From Pseudomonas frederiksbergensis (GTDB lineage: Bacteria; Pseudomonadota; Gammaproteobacteria; Pseudomonadales; Pseudomonadaceae), in NCBI RefSeq assembly GCF_900105495.1, contig NZ_FNTF01000002.1:4394501-4458500 (forward strand): DNA of 64,000 nt, given 5' to 3'. The first letter of the stretch is position 1; every line of letters begins with the position of its first letter. The notes beneath the pieces were generated by a model, which worked only from the letters and a program-made list of their open reading frames with translations, was not told the origin of the DNA and did no database searches. The position numbers were made by a program, and so were the translations under genes. Below, one piece after another: positions 24,784 through 31,804 of the stretch.

Positions 24784-25454
24784 GCCAGATTTCAAACCAC
24801 CATCGCCACACGGCTCACGCTTCACCAGCACTTGATGGACCAACTCGCTATCGAACACCGGAGCAAAGCGGCATGAAAATGGACCAGCACACCACCCAAA
24901 CATCGACCGCTTTGCTCTACAACGCCAATGGCGTCGACACACCAGAAACAAACAGTCTCTGCTGCGCAGCAGCAGGCATTATTGCCCCTCTCTGTGCCAC
25001 TGCCGAGGTGCTTATACCCCACGAAAAGCTGCGCGAGGCAGCCATACCTGATGCAACGCTAATCGCTCAGAATCGCCCGCCCGCGCAGCCTGTTGTGGGG
25101 TATACGCGCGCTGACTTCGACTCCGAAAGTCCGTCACAAATAGCCGTCAACGAGGTGCAGATCAACGAGCGCACCGAGTTCGAAAAAGAGTTCCCAGTAC
25201 CCGAAGGCCTGCAGTATTGCGTTCAACGCGACACGTACATCACCGCGCCAGCCGCAAAGACATCCGACTCGTTCGCTCGTGAGCATTACGCCTACCGGGC
25301 GGGCTTTGCAGCATGGAAGCGCAGAGGGTGGAAGCATGCCGGACAGCTGCAGCAGCTGGAACAAACAAACGCCTGCCTAAGAGCACAGCTAAATGCGACT
25401 GCCCAGCAACAGCATCAACAGGCGCGGGACTACCTCCCTCCGGAGGAAGCATGA
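24780..25454 (+). CDS. Hypothetical early phage protein with low-complexity N-terminus
   Basis: A protein of 224 residues. The first 45 residues are His/Thr/Gln-rich and may not all be translated (a second ATG pair lies at residues 32 and 34). The middle carries Cys and Ala-rich stretches, and the C-terminal 'EHYAYRAGFAAWKRRGWKHAGQLQQLEQTNACLRAQLNATAQQQHQQ' is a coiled coil with an aromatic patch. That C-terminal pattern is common in phage proteins between early genes and integrase. Function unknown; start uncertain. Confidence 0.55.
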   Translation: MSQISNHHRHTAHASPALDGPTRYRTPEQSGMKMDQHTTQTSTALLYNANGVDTPETNSLCCAAAGIIAPLCATAEVLIPHEKLREAAIPDATLIAQNRPPAQPVVGYTRADFDSESPSQIAVNEVQINERTEFEKEFPVPEGLQYCVQRDTYITAPAAKTSDSFAREHYAYRAGFAAWKRRGWKHAGQLQQLEQTNACLRAQLNATAQQQHQQARDYLPPEEA

Positions 25455-25705
25455 ATAGTGGAAACACCCTCCAAATATCGAGCGAGACCTTATCGGAAGA
25501 TGAATTGGCAGCCATTACTGGGTACAAGACGCCATCCTTCCAGCGCCAATGGCTGACCCGAAACGCTTGGGAACACGTACTCACCGGCGCGCAACGCCCC
25601 GTTGTGGGCCGCGTATACGCCCGTTTAAAGCTTGCCGGGGTAAGGCCGTCAGCAACCAATGCTGTCGCTGAAACCTGGTCCCTTGATCTATCACGCGTGA
25701 GCTAA
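25451..25705 (+). CDS. DUF4224 family protein (possible excisionase-like partner of integrase)
   Basis: A protein of 84 residues starting 'MNSGNTLQISSETLSEDELAAITGYKTPSFQRQWL'. The 'LSEDELAAITGYKTPSFQRQWLTRNAW' segment is the signature of DUF4224, a short domain very often encoded just before a tyrosine integrase in Pseudomonas and Burkholderia prophages. It probably acts as a recombination directionality factor or regulator, by position. It overlaps the previous gene by four bases. Confidence 0.82.
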   Translation: MNSGNTLQISSETLSEDELAAITGYKTPSFQRQWLTRNAWEHVLTGAQRPVVGRVYARLKLAGVRPSATNAVAETWSLDLSRVS

Positions 25706-25707
25706 CA

Positions 25708-26775
25708 ATGCGCCAGAAGAAACCAGCAAACCGAGACCTGCCACCACGGATGATCCGTCGTACCCGAAAAAGGAAAAACGGCCAGATCTGGGTGGGCTAC
25801 TACTACAACGGCAGGGACGCCGAGGGCAACCGCGTCGAGATCCCCTTGGGCGGCGATCTCGACGAAGCCAAAATCGAATGGGCGCGACTTGACCGCACAG
25901 CCACCCCCCAACCGGCCCGCGTAATGAGCCGGCTCTTTGACGACTACGAGAAAAAGGTAATCCCGACTCTCAAGCCAGGCACACAAAGCGACTACCTCAA
26001 AGGCCTTAAACAGCTTCGAAATGCATTCGAATCAGCCCCAATCGACGCGATCACACCACAGGTAATCGCCCAGTATCGTGACGCACGCACGGCCAAGGTA
26101 CGCGCCAACCGTGAGATAGCGCTGCTTTCAACCATGTTCACTTTCGCCCGCGAGTGGGGCCTGACCGAGAAGGCCAACCCTTGCTTCGGCCTGCGCCGCA
26201 ACAAGGAAACGCCTCGGGACTACTACGCAGGCGATATCGTTTGGAACGCGGTCTATGGTCAAGCTCCGCAGGAACTGAAGGACGCGATGGATCTAGCATA
26301 TTTGACAGGTCAACGTCCGGCCGACGTGCTCAAAGCTTCAGCCACGGACCTCAACAATGGGCTCCTAATGGTTGGCCAGGGCAAGACGGAAAAACGCCTG
26401 AGAATACGTCTCTACGACGGCGACAAAGAGACCGACCTTTGCATCTTCATAAACGGCCTGCTCGATCGCCGCGTCCAAGCCGGCACCAGGACCTCAATTT
26501 TGATCACAAACCAAGCAGGCCTGCGCATGAGCTACAACATGTTGCGCAACCGCTGGGACGAAGCCCGAGACAAGGCTGCAACGCAAGCAGCAACCGGGGG
26601 AGATACAGAGCTGGCCGTCACAATCCGGAAGTTTCAGTTCAGGGACATCCGACCAAAGGCCGGTAGCGAAATCGAGGACATAAAAGATGCAAGCCGCCTG
26701 CTTGGACACTCAACAGAAGAAATGACCAAGAAGGTTTACCGTCGAGTAGGAGAAATCGTTAAACCGACAAAATGA
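25708..26775 (+). CDS. Tyrosine site-specific recombinase (integrase)
   Basis: A protein of 355 residues. An arm-binding N-terminus (about 15-65, basic, 'RRTRKRKNGQIWVGYYYNGRD') is followed by a core-binding SAM-like domain (70-160) and a catalytic domain. The nucleophile is Tyr344 in 'TKKVYRR', with Arg203 in 'LTGQRPADV', an 'FRDIRPKAG' box with Arg315, and His334 in 'LLGHSTEE'. The box II His usual before Arg is replaced by Arg312 ('FRDIR'), a variation seen in some phage integrases. It lies two bases after the DUF4224 gene and less than 0.8 kb from the tRNA-Cys target. Confidence 0.94.
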   Translation: MRQKKPANRDLPPRMIRRTRKRKNGQIWVGYYYNGRDAEGNRVEIPLGGDLDEAKIEWARLDRTATPQPARVMSRLFDDYEKKVIPTLKPGTQSDYLKGLKQLRNAFESAPIDAITPQVIAQYRDARTAKVRANREIALLSTMFTFAREWGLTEKANPCFGLRRNKETPRDYYAGDIVWNAVYGQAPQELKDAMDLAYLTGQRPADVLKASATDLNNGLLMVGQGKTEKRLRIRLYDGDKETDLCIFINGLLDRRVQAGTRTSILITNQAGLRMSYNMLRNRWDEARDKAATQAATGGDTELAVTIRKFQFRDIRPKAGSEIEDIKDASRLLGHSTEEMTKKVYRRVGEIVKPTK

Positions 26776-26838
26776 TAGCCAAATGCTGGCCCACCACCAT
26801 AAGATAATTGTTTTACAGAATGAAGCAAAGGACGCGGC

Positions 26839-27408
26839 ATGAGCTCCACAGCACACGAATCTCCTCCGGAAGGATTTGATATTCCCTTTCCCGAATATTC
26901 AGAGGAGGACATACGGGATTGGAATGAAGCCAGATATGCTCAACTCATAAGCAATCCAGTCGAATGGTTTGAGCACAGCAGGGCTCTAATCGCTACCGCC
27001 CGAATAACAAGAAAGCAATCTGAAAAAATCATCAACCGCACCGAAAAAAATGCCCTAGAGAATGTTTGCTCAATGCTTTACGGATTATCACTTGAAAATC
27101 TTTTTAAAGCTCATTGGTTTCTCAACAAGCACGGAGCACCTCATTTATCCAGTTGGCAGCCGGAAGCTAAGTTTCCGAAAGAAGTAAAGACTCACGACCT
27201 AGTCAAACTCGCAGGCCTGATTGACTTAGGCTTGAGCGAAAAGCGACGCCATATTCTTCAACATCTTAGTGAAGCCGCAACATGGGCAGGCCGCTACCCA
27301 TGCCCCATCAGATCCGATGATATGGGTACAACGCTTCTTCCCGGCACTTTCGATGTCGCAGAAAAACTCTATCGAAAATTGAAGGTTAACTTCACCATCT
27401 CCGACTGA
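26839..27408 (+). CDS. HEPN-like accessory protein at attachment end
   Basis: A protein of 189 residues, A+T-rich, between integrase and att. It is helical, with 'NALENVCSMLYGLSLENLFKAHW', 'KTHDLVKLAGLIDLG' and 'SEKRRHILQHLSEAATWAGRYP'. The 'RHILQH' segment (Arg137...His142) fits the Rx4-6H motif of HEPN RNases, and the long helices match the fold. Function by family: RNA cleavage in abortive infection or toxin systems. The assignment is tentative; no partner antitoxin is adjacent. Confidence 0.5.
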   Translation: MSSTAHESPPEGFDIPFPEYSEEDIRDWNEARYAQLISNPVEWFEHSRALIATARITRKQSEKIINRTEKNALENVCSMLYGLSLENLFKAHWFLNKHGAPHLSSWQPEAKFPKEVKTHDLVKLAGLIDLGLSEKRRHILQHLSEAATWAGRYPCPIRSDDMGTTLLPGTFDVAEKLYRKLKVNFTISD

Positions 27409-27475
27409 CCGGAACAAAAAACAAGGGGGATCACTGCGGCGTTCCCCCTGATCAACAATGATAAAAGCAAGACTG

Positions 27476-27507
27476 TTGCGGAACACTTATTAAAAATTGC
27501 GGAACAC
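27476..27507 (+). repeat. Two direct TTGCGGAACAC repeats, candidate integrase arm sites
   Basis: TTGCGGAACAC occurs at 27476-27486 and 27497-27507, 21 bases apart (two helical turns), in the non-coding segment between the HEPN-like gene and the tRNA. Paired short direct repeats near the core are typical of tyrosine-integrase arm sites. Confidence 0.6.
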
Positions 27508-27532
27508 CGACTTTTTAGCAGGCAATAAAAAA

Positions 27533-27557
27533 CCCCGTAGATCATTGATCTACGGGG
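27533..27557. terminator. Intrinsic terminator of tRNA-Cys
   Basis: An eleven-base perfect stem CCCCGTAGATC/GATCTACGGGG with loop ATT. On the minus strand it is followed by TTTTTT, so it ends tRNA-Cys transcription about ten bases after the CCA end. On the plus strand it is followed by CTTTT and could also stop early prophage transcripts. Confidence 0.85.
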
Positions 27558-27567
27558 CTTTTAAGAG

Positions 27568-27641
27568 TGGAGGCCGAGGTCGGAATCGAACCGGCGTAGG
27601 TGGATTTGCAATCCACTGCATAACCATTTTGCTACTCGGCC
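27568..27641 (-). tRNA. tRNA-Cys (GCA)
   Basis: The minus strand reads a complete 74-base cloverleaf. It has acceptor GGCCGAG paired with CTCGGCC, discriminator U and encoded CCA. The anticodon loop TTTGCAA contains GCA between matched stem arms (GTGGA/TCCAC), and the T arm reads GCCGGTTCGATTCCGAC. The 3' end faces the prophage, the usual integration target. Because the gene is intact, the phage must carry the missing 3' part at its other end. Confidence 0.97.
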
Positions 27642-27760
27642 TCAAACATCTGATGTCATGTAGCACAACATCAAACGCGTACAAACTTGGAGTAAGATTC
27701 ATGATCTAACTCCTTGAAAACATTGAGCTTTTTCAGCGGTCAGTGCTTTCGATGGCGTGA

Positions 27761-27789
27761 ATTATGTACTGATTTCCCGAGGCTGGCAA
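27761..27789 (-). promoter_or_regulatory. Sigma-70 promoter reading toward tRNA-Cys
   Basis: On the minus strand TTGCCA (27789-27784) and CATAAT (27766-27761) are 17 bases apart. The expected start is near 27754, about 110 bases upstream of the tRNA. No other gene lies between them except a doubtful short frame that would run into the tRNA. The rest of 27642-27843 holds nothing else recognisable. Confidence 0.6.
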
Positions 27790-27843
27790 CCCCTTGATTT
27801 CAAAAAAAATTCCGTCAGGTGGTTTCGATGTTTAAAGGGGTGC

Positions 27844-28065
27844 TCAACCCTTCCGGCCGGGTTCGTCTGTCACGTCTTCTACCGCGATCAACGGTTCAAT
27901 GCCCCAGTCGCCATGCAGATACCAATCGTCTCCGATCATTTCGGCTGGATGCATTGTCCTGTCGGAGCCATTGCCGCACGCCAGGGAGTTTGCTGGACAG
28001 TACCTGTCGCAGCCCCAGCAAATGCGCTCGGGGTGCTTGGGGCTGATGGGAAAATTCTTGGCCAT
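27844..28065 (-). CDS. DUF3079 family cysteine-rich protein
   Basis: A protein of 73 residues beginning 'MAKNFPISPKHPERICWGCDRYC' at the ATG at 28065. The conserved core 'CWGCDRYCPANSLACGNGSDRT' and 'HPAEMIGDDWY' are diagnostic of DUF3079. The four cysteines could bind a metal ion. The gene is divergent from the next across a region with a perfect ANR box, centred about 70 bases upstream of the start, so expression under low oxygen is likely. The function is unknown. Confidence 0.88.
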   Translation of the reverse strand: MAKNFPISPKHPERICWGCDRYCPANSLACGNGSDRTMHPAEMIGDDWYLHGDWGIEPLIAVEDVTDEPGRKG

Positions 28066-28127
28066 GTCGATCCCCGGCTTGCCTGTAGGATGTGCCCCCA
28101 ACCTATATCGCTCGCGCAAAAACGACC

Positions 28128-28141
28128 TTGATACGGATCAA
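28128..28141. promoter_or_regulatory. ANR/FNR box in divergent promoter region
   Basis: TTGAT-ACGG-ATCAA is a perfect match to the FNR/ANR consensus. It lies between the divergent DUF3079 gene and the gene at 28225, about 70 and 90 bases from their start codons, so one site could serve either. Confidence 0.82.
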
Positions 28142-28224
28142 GGTATGGCTAAGCTTTGCTCTGCTGGGGAATCAGCCGCTTTCCCCCCTTGGGCGGCCAA
28201 AAAAAACACCTGGAGAAGCTACTT

Positions 28225-28581
28225 ATGCCTGGTAAAAAAACTCCTGCCGAAGACCAAAGCCCTGTCCAATTGTCGACCTGGGATGATGAAGTCACGGAAA
28301 AATCACTCGATGCAGAAGCATTTGCCTCTCCCCCCGAATTGACCAATGCAGAACTGGTCCACCTTCGTGTCCGGGTGATTGCCCTGGAAAACCTGGTCAT
28401 CGCGTTACTGACACAAGGTTCGGACCAACAATTGGCCGTCGCCCGCGAAATGGCCGCTTACATTTCACCCCGGCCCGGCTTCACCCAGCATCCTCTGACG
28501 ATTCACGCGGCTGCGCAGATGAACGATTGCGTCGACCGTGCCGAGCGATTTCGAAAGCGCTCCCCGTCGTCCCAGGCTTAA
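28225..28581 (+). CDS. Conserved hypothetical protein
   Basis: A protein of 118 residues beginning 'MPGKKTPAEDQSPVQLSTW', with GGAG nine bases upstream of the ATG. Acidic N-terminal half, then a helical 'AELVHLRVRVIALENLVIALLTQGSDQQLAVAREMAAYISPRPG' segment. No enzyme motif, membrane helix or signal peptide. The ANR box upstream suggests induction at low oxygen. Family unknown to me. Confidence 0.75.
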   Translation: MPGKKTPAEDQSPVQLSTWDDEVTEKSLDAEAFASPPELTNAELVHLRVRVIALENLVIALLTQGSDQQLAVAREMAAYISPRPGFTQHPLTIHAAAQMNDCVDRAERFRKRSPSSQA

Positions 28582-28594
28582 TCACTGCAAACTT

Positions 28595-28613
28595 GATAAC
28601 AATCATTATTATT
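28595..28613 (+). promoter_or_regulatory. Fur box upstream of ferrous iron transport operon
   Basis: The sequence GATAACAATCATTATTATT matches 14 of 19 positions of the classical Fur box GATAATGATAATCATTATC. It lies 56 bases upstream of the first gene of the iron uptake operon, where it could block transcription when iron is plentiful. Confidence 0.75.
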
Positions 28614-28668
28614 CGCAGGAAAGCTTCCTACACTCGGGCTCCCACTCGTCAGTGCCCAGGAAGACATC

Positions 28669-29199
28669 ATGCGTACGACCTTTTCGCTGTCACTCGCCCT
28701 GCTGTTGCTAACACCGCTGGCTCAGGCCAAGGAATACCCGATAGGGGAACCGCAGCTGTGTCCGGGGCTGGAAGTCGGGGCGGTGTATTTGCAGCCGATC
28801 GAGATGGCGCCTGCCGGAATGATGCGGGCCACCGCGGATTCCGATGTGCACCTGGAAGCCGACATTCGCGCCACGGCGGACAATCGACAGGGCTTTCAGG
28901 AAGGCAGTTTCGTGCCTTATCTGAATGTCTCGTTCAACCTGAAAAAACAGGGCAGCGAGAACGAACTCAAAGGCGATTTCCACGCCATGGTCGCCAATGA
29001 CGGCCCGCACTATGGCGACAATGTAAAGCTGCTCGGCCCCGGCAAATATCAACTGACCTTCACCGTCCTGCCACCCGGCGGTCATGGTTCCCTTGGCCGC
29101 CATACCGATAAGGAAACCGGCGTAGCCCCCTGGTTTGAACGCTGCGAATTGCATTACGAGTTCATCTACGCCGGTATCGGTAAAAAAGGCGGCTATTGA
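28669..29199 (+). CDS. ftrA: Periplasmic P19-type iron-binding protein (FtrA/Tp34 family)
   Basis: A protein of 176 residues with a signal peptide (cleavage after 'AQA', about residue 20). The mature part holds the family residues for copper and iron binding: 'EYPIG' with Glu, 'MAPAGMM' methionines, and 'DVHLEADIRAT', plus a C-terminal 'GVAPWFERCELHYEF'. P19/FtrA proteins capture Fe(II) in the periplasm and hand it to a permease. The four-gene order matches FtrABCD of Bordetella and Brucella. The start is the ATG 56 bases from the Fur box. Confidence 0.9.
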   Translation: MRTTFSLSLALLLLTPLAQAKEYPIGEPQLCPGLEVGAVYLQPIEMAPAGMMRATADSDVHLEADIRATADNRQGFQEGSFVPYLNVSFNLKKQGSENELKGDFHAMVANDGPHYGDNVKLLGPGKYQLTFTVLPPGGHGSLGRHTDKETGVAPWFERCELHYEFIYAGIGKKGGY

Positions 29200-29532
29200 A
29201 TGAAGCGCTTGCTGATTGCCTGGCTGATGCTTGCCGGAGCAGTTGCACCGTTCACAGCCTATGCCGAATTACCGAGCTATGAACTGAGCCTGCGCGATGG
29301 CCACTTCTCCCCTGCCTTGCTGGAGGTTCCGGCCGGTCAGCGTTTCAAAATCGTTCTGAAAAATATCGGCCAAGGCCCAGCCGAATTCGAGAGCACGCCC
29401 TTGCGGGTTGAAAAAGTACTGTCGCCGGGCGTGACAACTTTCGTGGTCATTCACCCGCTGAGGCCCGGCCACTACCCCTTTTTCGACGAGTTCAATCCGC
29501 AATTGCCCGAGGGCGGCATCCTCGCGAAATAA
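29200..29532 (+). CDS. ftrB: Periplasmic cupredoxin (FtrB-like)
   Basis: A protein of 110 residues with a signal peptide ending near 'AYA' (residue 22) and a single cupredoxin-like beta domain ('LSLRDGHFSPALLEVPAGQRFKIVLKNIGQGPAEFES'). The C-terminal 'HPLRPGHYPFFDEFNPQ' carries the metal-loop residues. In FtrABCD the cupredoxin is thought to oxidise Fe(II) during transfer to the FTR1-type permease. It follows ftrA with no gap. Confidence 0.87.
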   Translation: MKRLLIAWLMLAGAVAPFTAYAELPSYELSLRDGHFSPALLEVPAGQRFKIVLKNIGQGPAEFESTPLRVEKVLSPGVTTFVVIHPLRPGHYPFFDEFNPQLPEGGILAK

Positions 29533-29554
29533 CCCGTTCCAACACGGAGATTTC

Positions 29555-30409
29555 ATGAATCAATCTATGTTCATTGTCTGGCGCGAAAGCGTCGAGGCGC
29601 TGCTGGTGATCGGCATTCTCCAGGCCTGGGTCAGCCAGCAGCCTCAGGCTGATCGACTGGCGAAGTACTTGTGGGCAGGCGTCGTGCTGGGATTGCTGTT
29701 CTCGAGCCTGCTGGCAGTGTTGATTCTGTTTGCCGGTGAGGCAATGAGCGGTTCAGCCAGCGAGTGGTTCCAGGCCGCACTCGCGTTGGTGGCCAGTTTG
29801 CTGATCGTGCAAATGGTCGGCTGGATGCATCGCCACGGGCGCACCCTCAAGCACGATTTGCGGCGACACGCCGATAGCCACCTGGCCCGGCAAGGTGGCG
29901 CAGGCCTGTTATTGCTGGCCATGCTTGCCGTCAGCCGCGAAGGCAGTGAAACGGTGGTGTTTCTCTATGGCGCCGGCGCTCAGTTACGAGGTCCGCAACT
30001 CGGCTTGTTCGCCATTGGCGGTGCAATGGGGCTGGCGCTATCGGCCCTGACCATTGCCCTGCTGCACAGCAGTCGACAGTTCATTTCGTGGCAACGATTC
30101 TTCGCCATCAGCGAAGCCGTTTTGCTGTTGCTCGGCGCGGCAATGCTGGTCAGTGGCACCGAGAGAATCGGCGGTCAATTACTCGCCATGGATTTGCCGG
30201 AGGCAATGTACAGCCTCGTTGGTGATGCGCTTTGGGACAGTAGTGCCGTGCTCAGCGACAGCCATGGCTTGGGTGGTTTCCTTGCCGGTTTTGCCGGTTA
30301 TCGCGCGACGCCCAGCGGCATGACATTACTGGTGCTGGCAGGTTACTGGCTGACCGTCGGCGGATGGCTGCGTCAACGTGCTGCGGAAAAAGTCCCATGC
30401 CTGAACTGA
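29555..30409 (+). CDS. ftrC: FTR1 family iron permease (FtrC-like)
   Basis: A protein of 284 residues with seven predicted membrane helices. Both REXXE motifs required for iron transport by FTR1 are present: 'RESVE' (residues 10-14) and 'REGSE' (about 129-133) in 'LLAMLAVSREGSETVVFLYG'. It carries iron across the inner membrane, driven together with the cupredoxin and the downstream Fe-S protein. The last 13 bases overlap the next gene. Confidence 0.93.
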   Translation: MNQSMFIVWRESVEALLVIGILQAWVSQQPQADRLAKYLWAGVVLGLLFSSLLAVLILFAGEAMSGSASEWFQAALALVASLLIVQMVGWMHRHGRTLKHDLRRHADSHLARQGGAGLLLLAMLAVSREGSETVVFLYGAGAQLRGPQLGLFAIGGAMGLALSALTIALLHSSRQFISWQRFFAISEAVLLLLGAAMLVSGTERIGGQLLAMDLPEAMYSLVGDALWDSSAVLSDSHGLGGFLAGFAGYRATPSGMTLLVLAGYWLTVGGWLRQRAAEKVPCLN

Positions 30410-31776
30410 GTCGCCACAATCGATGGCTGCAGCGCCTGGGCGACGGCATGCGTCGTCATGCTCCCGTCATTCGCGCTGTGCAGTGGGCCGTTGTACTGTT
30501 CTATGCGTTGTTGTTGGTGGTACCGGCGGTGTTGCCGCTGCCGGGCAGCCAGGCACGGATGCTCGATAACCTGACTCTGTTCGCGCAGTTTTTGTTTTGG
30601 GGGATCTGGTGGCCGTTCGTGCTGCTGACGATCGTGCTGTTCGGCCGCCTCTGGTGTGGGGTTCTCTGTCCGGAAGGTTCACTCAGCGAATGGGCCAGCC
30701 ATTACGGCAAAGGTTTGGGTGTGCCGCGCTGGTTGCGCTGGGGCGGCTGGCCAACCCTCGCGTTCTGCCTGACGACCCTCTACGGCCAGTTGATCAGCGT
30801 CTATGACTACGCCCAGGCGGCGCTGTTGATTCTGGGCGGCTCGACCGTCGCCGCGGTCGTTGTCGGGTTGCTGTTCGCCCGGGGCAAGCGGATCTGGTGC
30901 CGTTACCTGTGCCCGGTCAGCGGCGTCTTCGCCCTGCTCGCTCGCCTGGCTCCCGTACATTTTCAGGTCGACGAACAACGCTGGATGGAAAACTCCGCAC
31001 CGCGCCTGCCGCCGCCCAACTGCGCGCCTTTGCTCGATATCCGTCGCATGCAAGGTGCTAGTGATTGTCATGCCTGCGGACGCTGCAGCGGACAACGCGG
31101 CGCTGTTCAGCTGATCGCTCGCTCCAGCAATCAGGAAATTCTTCACGCGACGGCGCAGGCACTTTCACCGTGGGACGCGCGCTTATTGCTGTTCGGCGTG
31201 ATCGGCCTGGCCATGGGCGCGTTTCAATGGACGGTCAGCCCATGGTTCGTCGCCCTCAAACAAACACTCGCCCAATGGCTGGTCGAGCACGACCAACTCT
31301 GGGCCCTGCAGGACAACGCGCCCTGGTGGCTGCTCACCCATTACCCACAGTTCAACGACAGTTTCAGTTGGCTAGACGGTTTCAGCATCGTCGTTTATCT
31401 GGGTTTGAGTTCGATGGTGTTGGGCACGGCGCTGATGATCCTTCTGCGCCTGACCGCGCGACTGGCGCAAGATCCTGCCCTGTATTGGCCCCTGGCAATG
31501 ACACTCACGCCCTTGGGTGGTGCAGGGTTGTTTCTCGGGCTGTCGGCCACAACGGTGAAATTGCTGCGCTATGAAGGGCTGTTGCTGGAATGGGTACAAC
31601 CCGCCAGGGCCTGTCTGTTAGTGGCCGCGATTGGCTGGAGCCTGTTGCTGGGATGGAAACGGCTGGACCGCGAAAGCCTTTCCCTGGCGCGGCGCGGGTT
31701 GGGCAGCACTTGCCTGTTACTCGCCATCGGCTTGGTAGGCTTCGGCTGGTGGTTGCAGTTCTGGGGCTGGAACTGA
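30397..31776 (+). CDS. ftrD: Membrane 4Fe-4S ferredoxin-type electron transfer protein (FtrD-like)
   Basis: A protein of 459 residues starting at the ATG at 30397 within the permease gene. Several membrane helices alternate with Cys motifs: 'GVLCPEGSLSEW', 'WCRYLCPVSGVF' (NapH/polyferredoxin type) and 'SDCHACGRCSGQRG' on a soluble loop. FtrD is believed to recycle electrons to the cupredoxin so that iron oxidation and transport can be repeated. It is the last gene of the operon and is convergent with the chemoreceptor gene. Confidence 0.85.
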   Translation: MPELSRHNRWLQRLGDGMRRHAPVIRAVQWAVVLFYALLLVVPAVLPLPGSQARMLDNLTLFAQFLFWGIWWPFVLLTIVLFGRLWCGVLCPEGSLSEWASHYGKGLGVPRWLRWGGWPTLAFCLTTLYGQLISVYDYAQAALLILGGSTVAAVVVGLLFARGKRIWCRYLCPVSGVFALLARLAPVHFQVDEQRWMENSAPRLPPPNCAPLLDIRRMQGASDCHACGRCSGQRGAVQLIARSSNQEILHATAQALSPWDARLLLFGVIGLAMGAFQWTVSPWFVALKQTLAQWLVEHDQLWALQDNAPWWLLTHYPQFNDSFSWLDGFSIVVYLGLSSMVLGTALMILLRLTARLAQDPALYWPLAMTLTPLGGAGLFLGLSATTVKLLRYEGLLLEWVQPARACLLVAAIGWSLLLGWKRLDRESLSLARRGLGSTCLLLAIGLVGFGWWLQFWGWN

Positions 31777-31804
31777 GCCCCCGCCGCAACCACCAGCGGA
31801 TCAA

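Larger units (their letters stand above)
1..27567. mobile_element. Prophage with lambda-type head and P2-type contractile tail (left end outside window)
   Basis: A continuous block of phage genes runs from the left edge to the 3' end of a tRNA-Cys gene. Structural genes are on the minus strand, early and integration genes on the plus strand, and the immunity switch sits between them near 20.5 kb. The head genes (Nu1, GpA, gpW, portal, ClpP-like protease, D, E, FII) are of lambda type. The tail genes (sheath, tube, V, W, J, I, fibre) are of P2 type. The integrase is the last recombination gene before the tRNA. All structural frames are intact, so the prophage may be inducible, but endolysin, tape measure and late tail genes would lie left of the window. 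The att core is inferred, because the second copy is not visible. Confidence 0.93.

Noticed and set aside
27553..27702. A 49-codon minus-strand frame ('MNLTPSLYAFDVV...') with a good AAGGAG site that runs through tRNA-Cys
   Set aside because: Most of it is the tRNA and its terminator read as protein; no homologous pattern. It could be a relic of a leader but I cannot support it as a gene.
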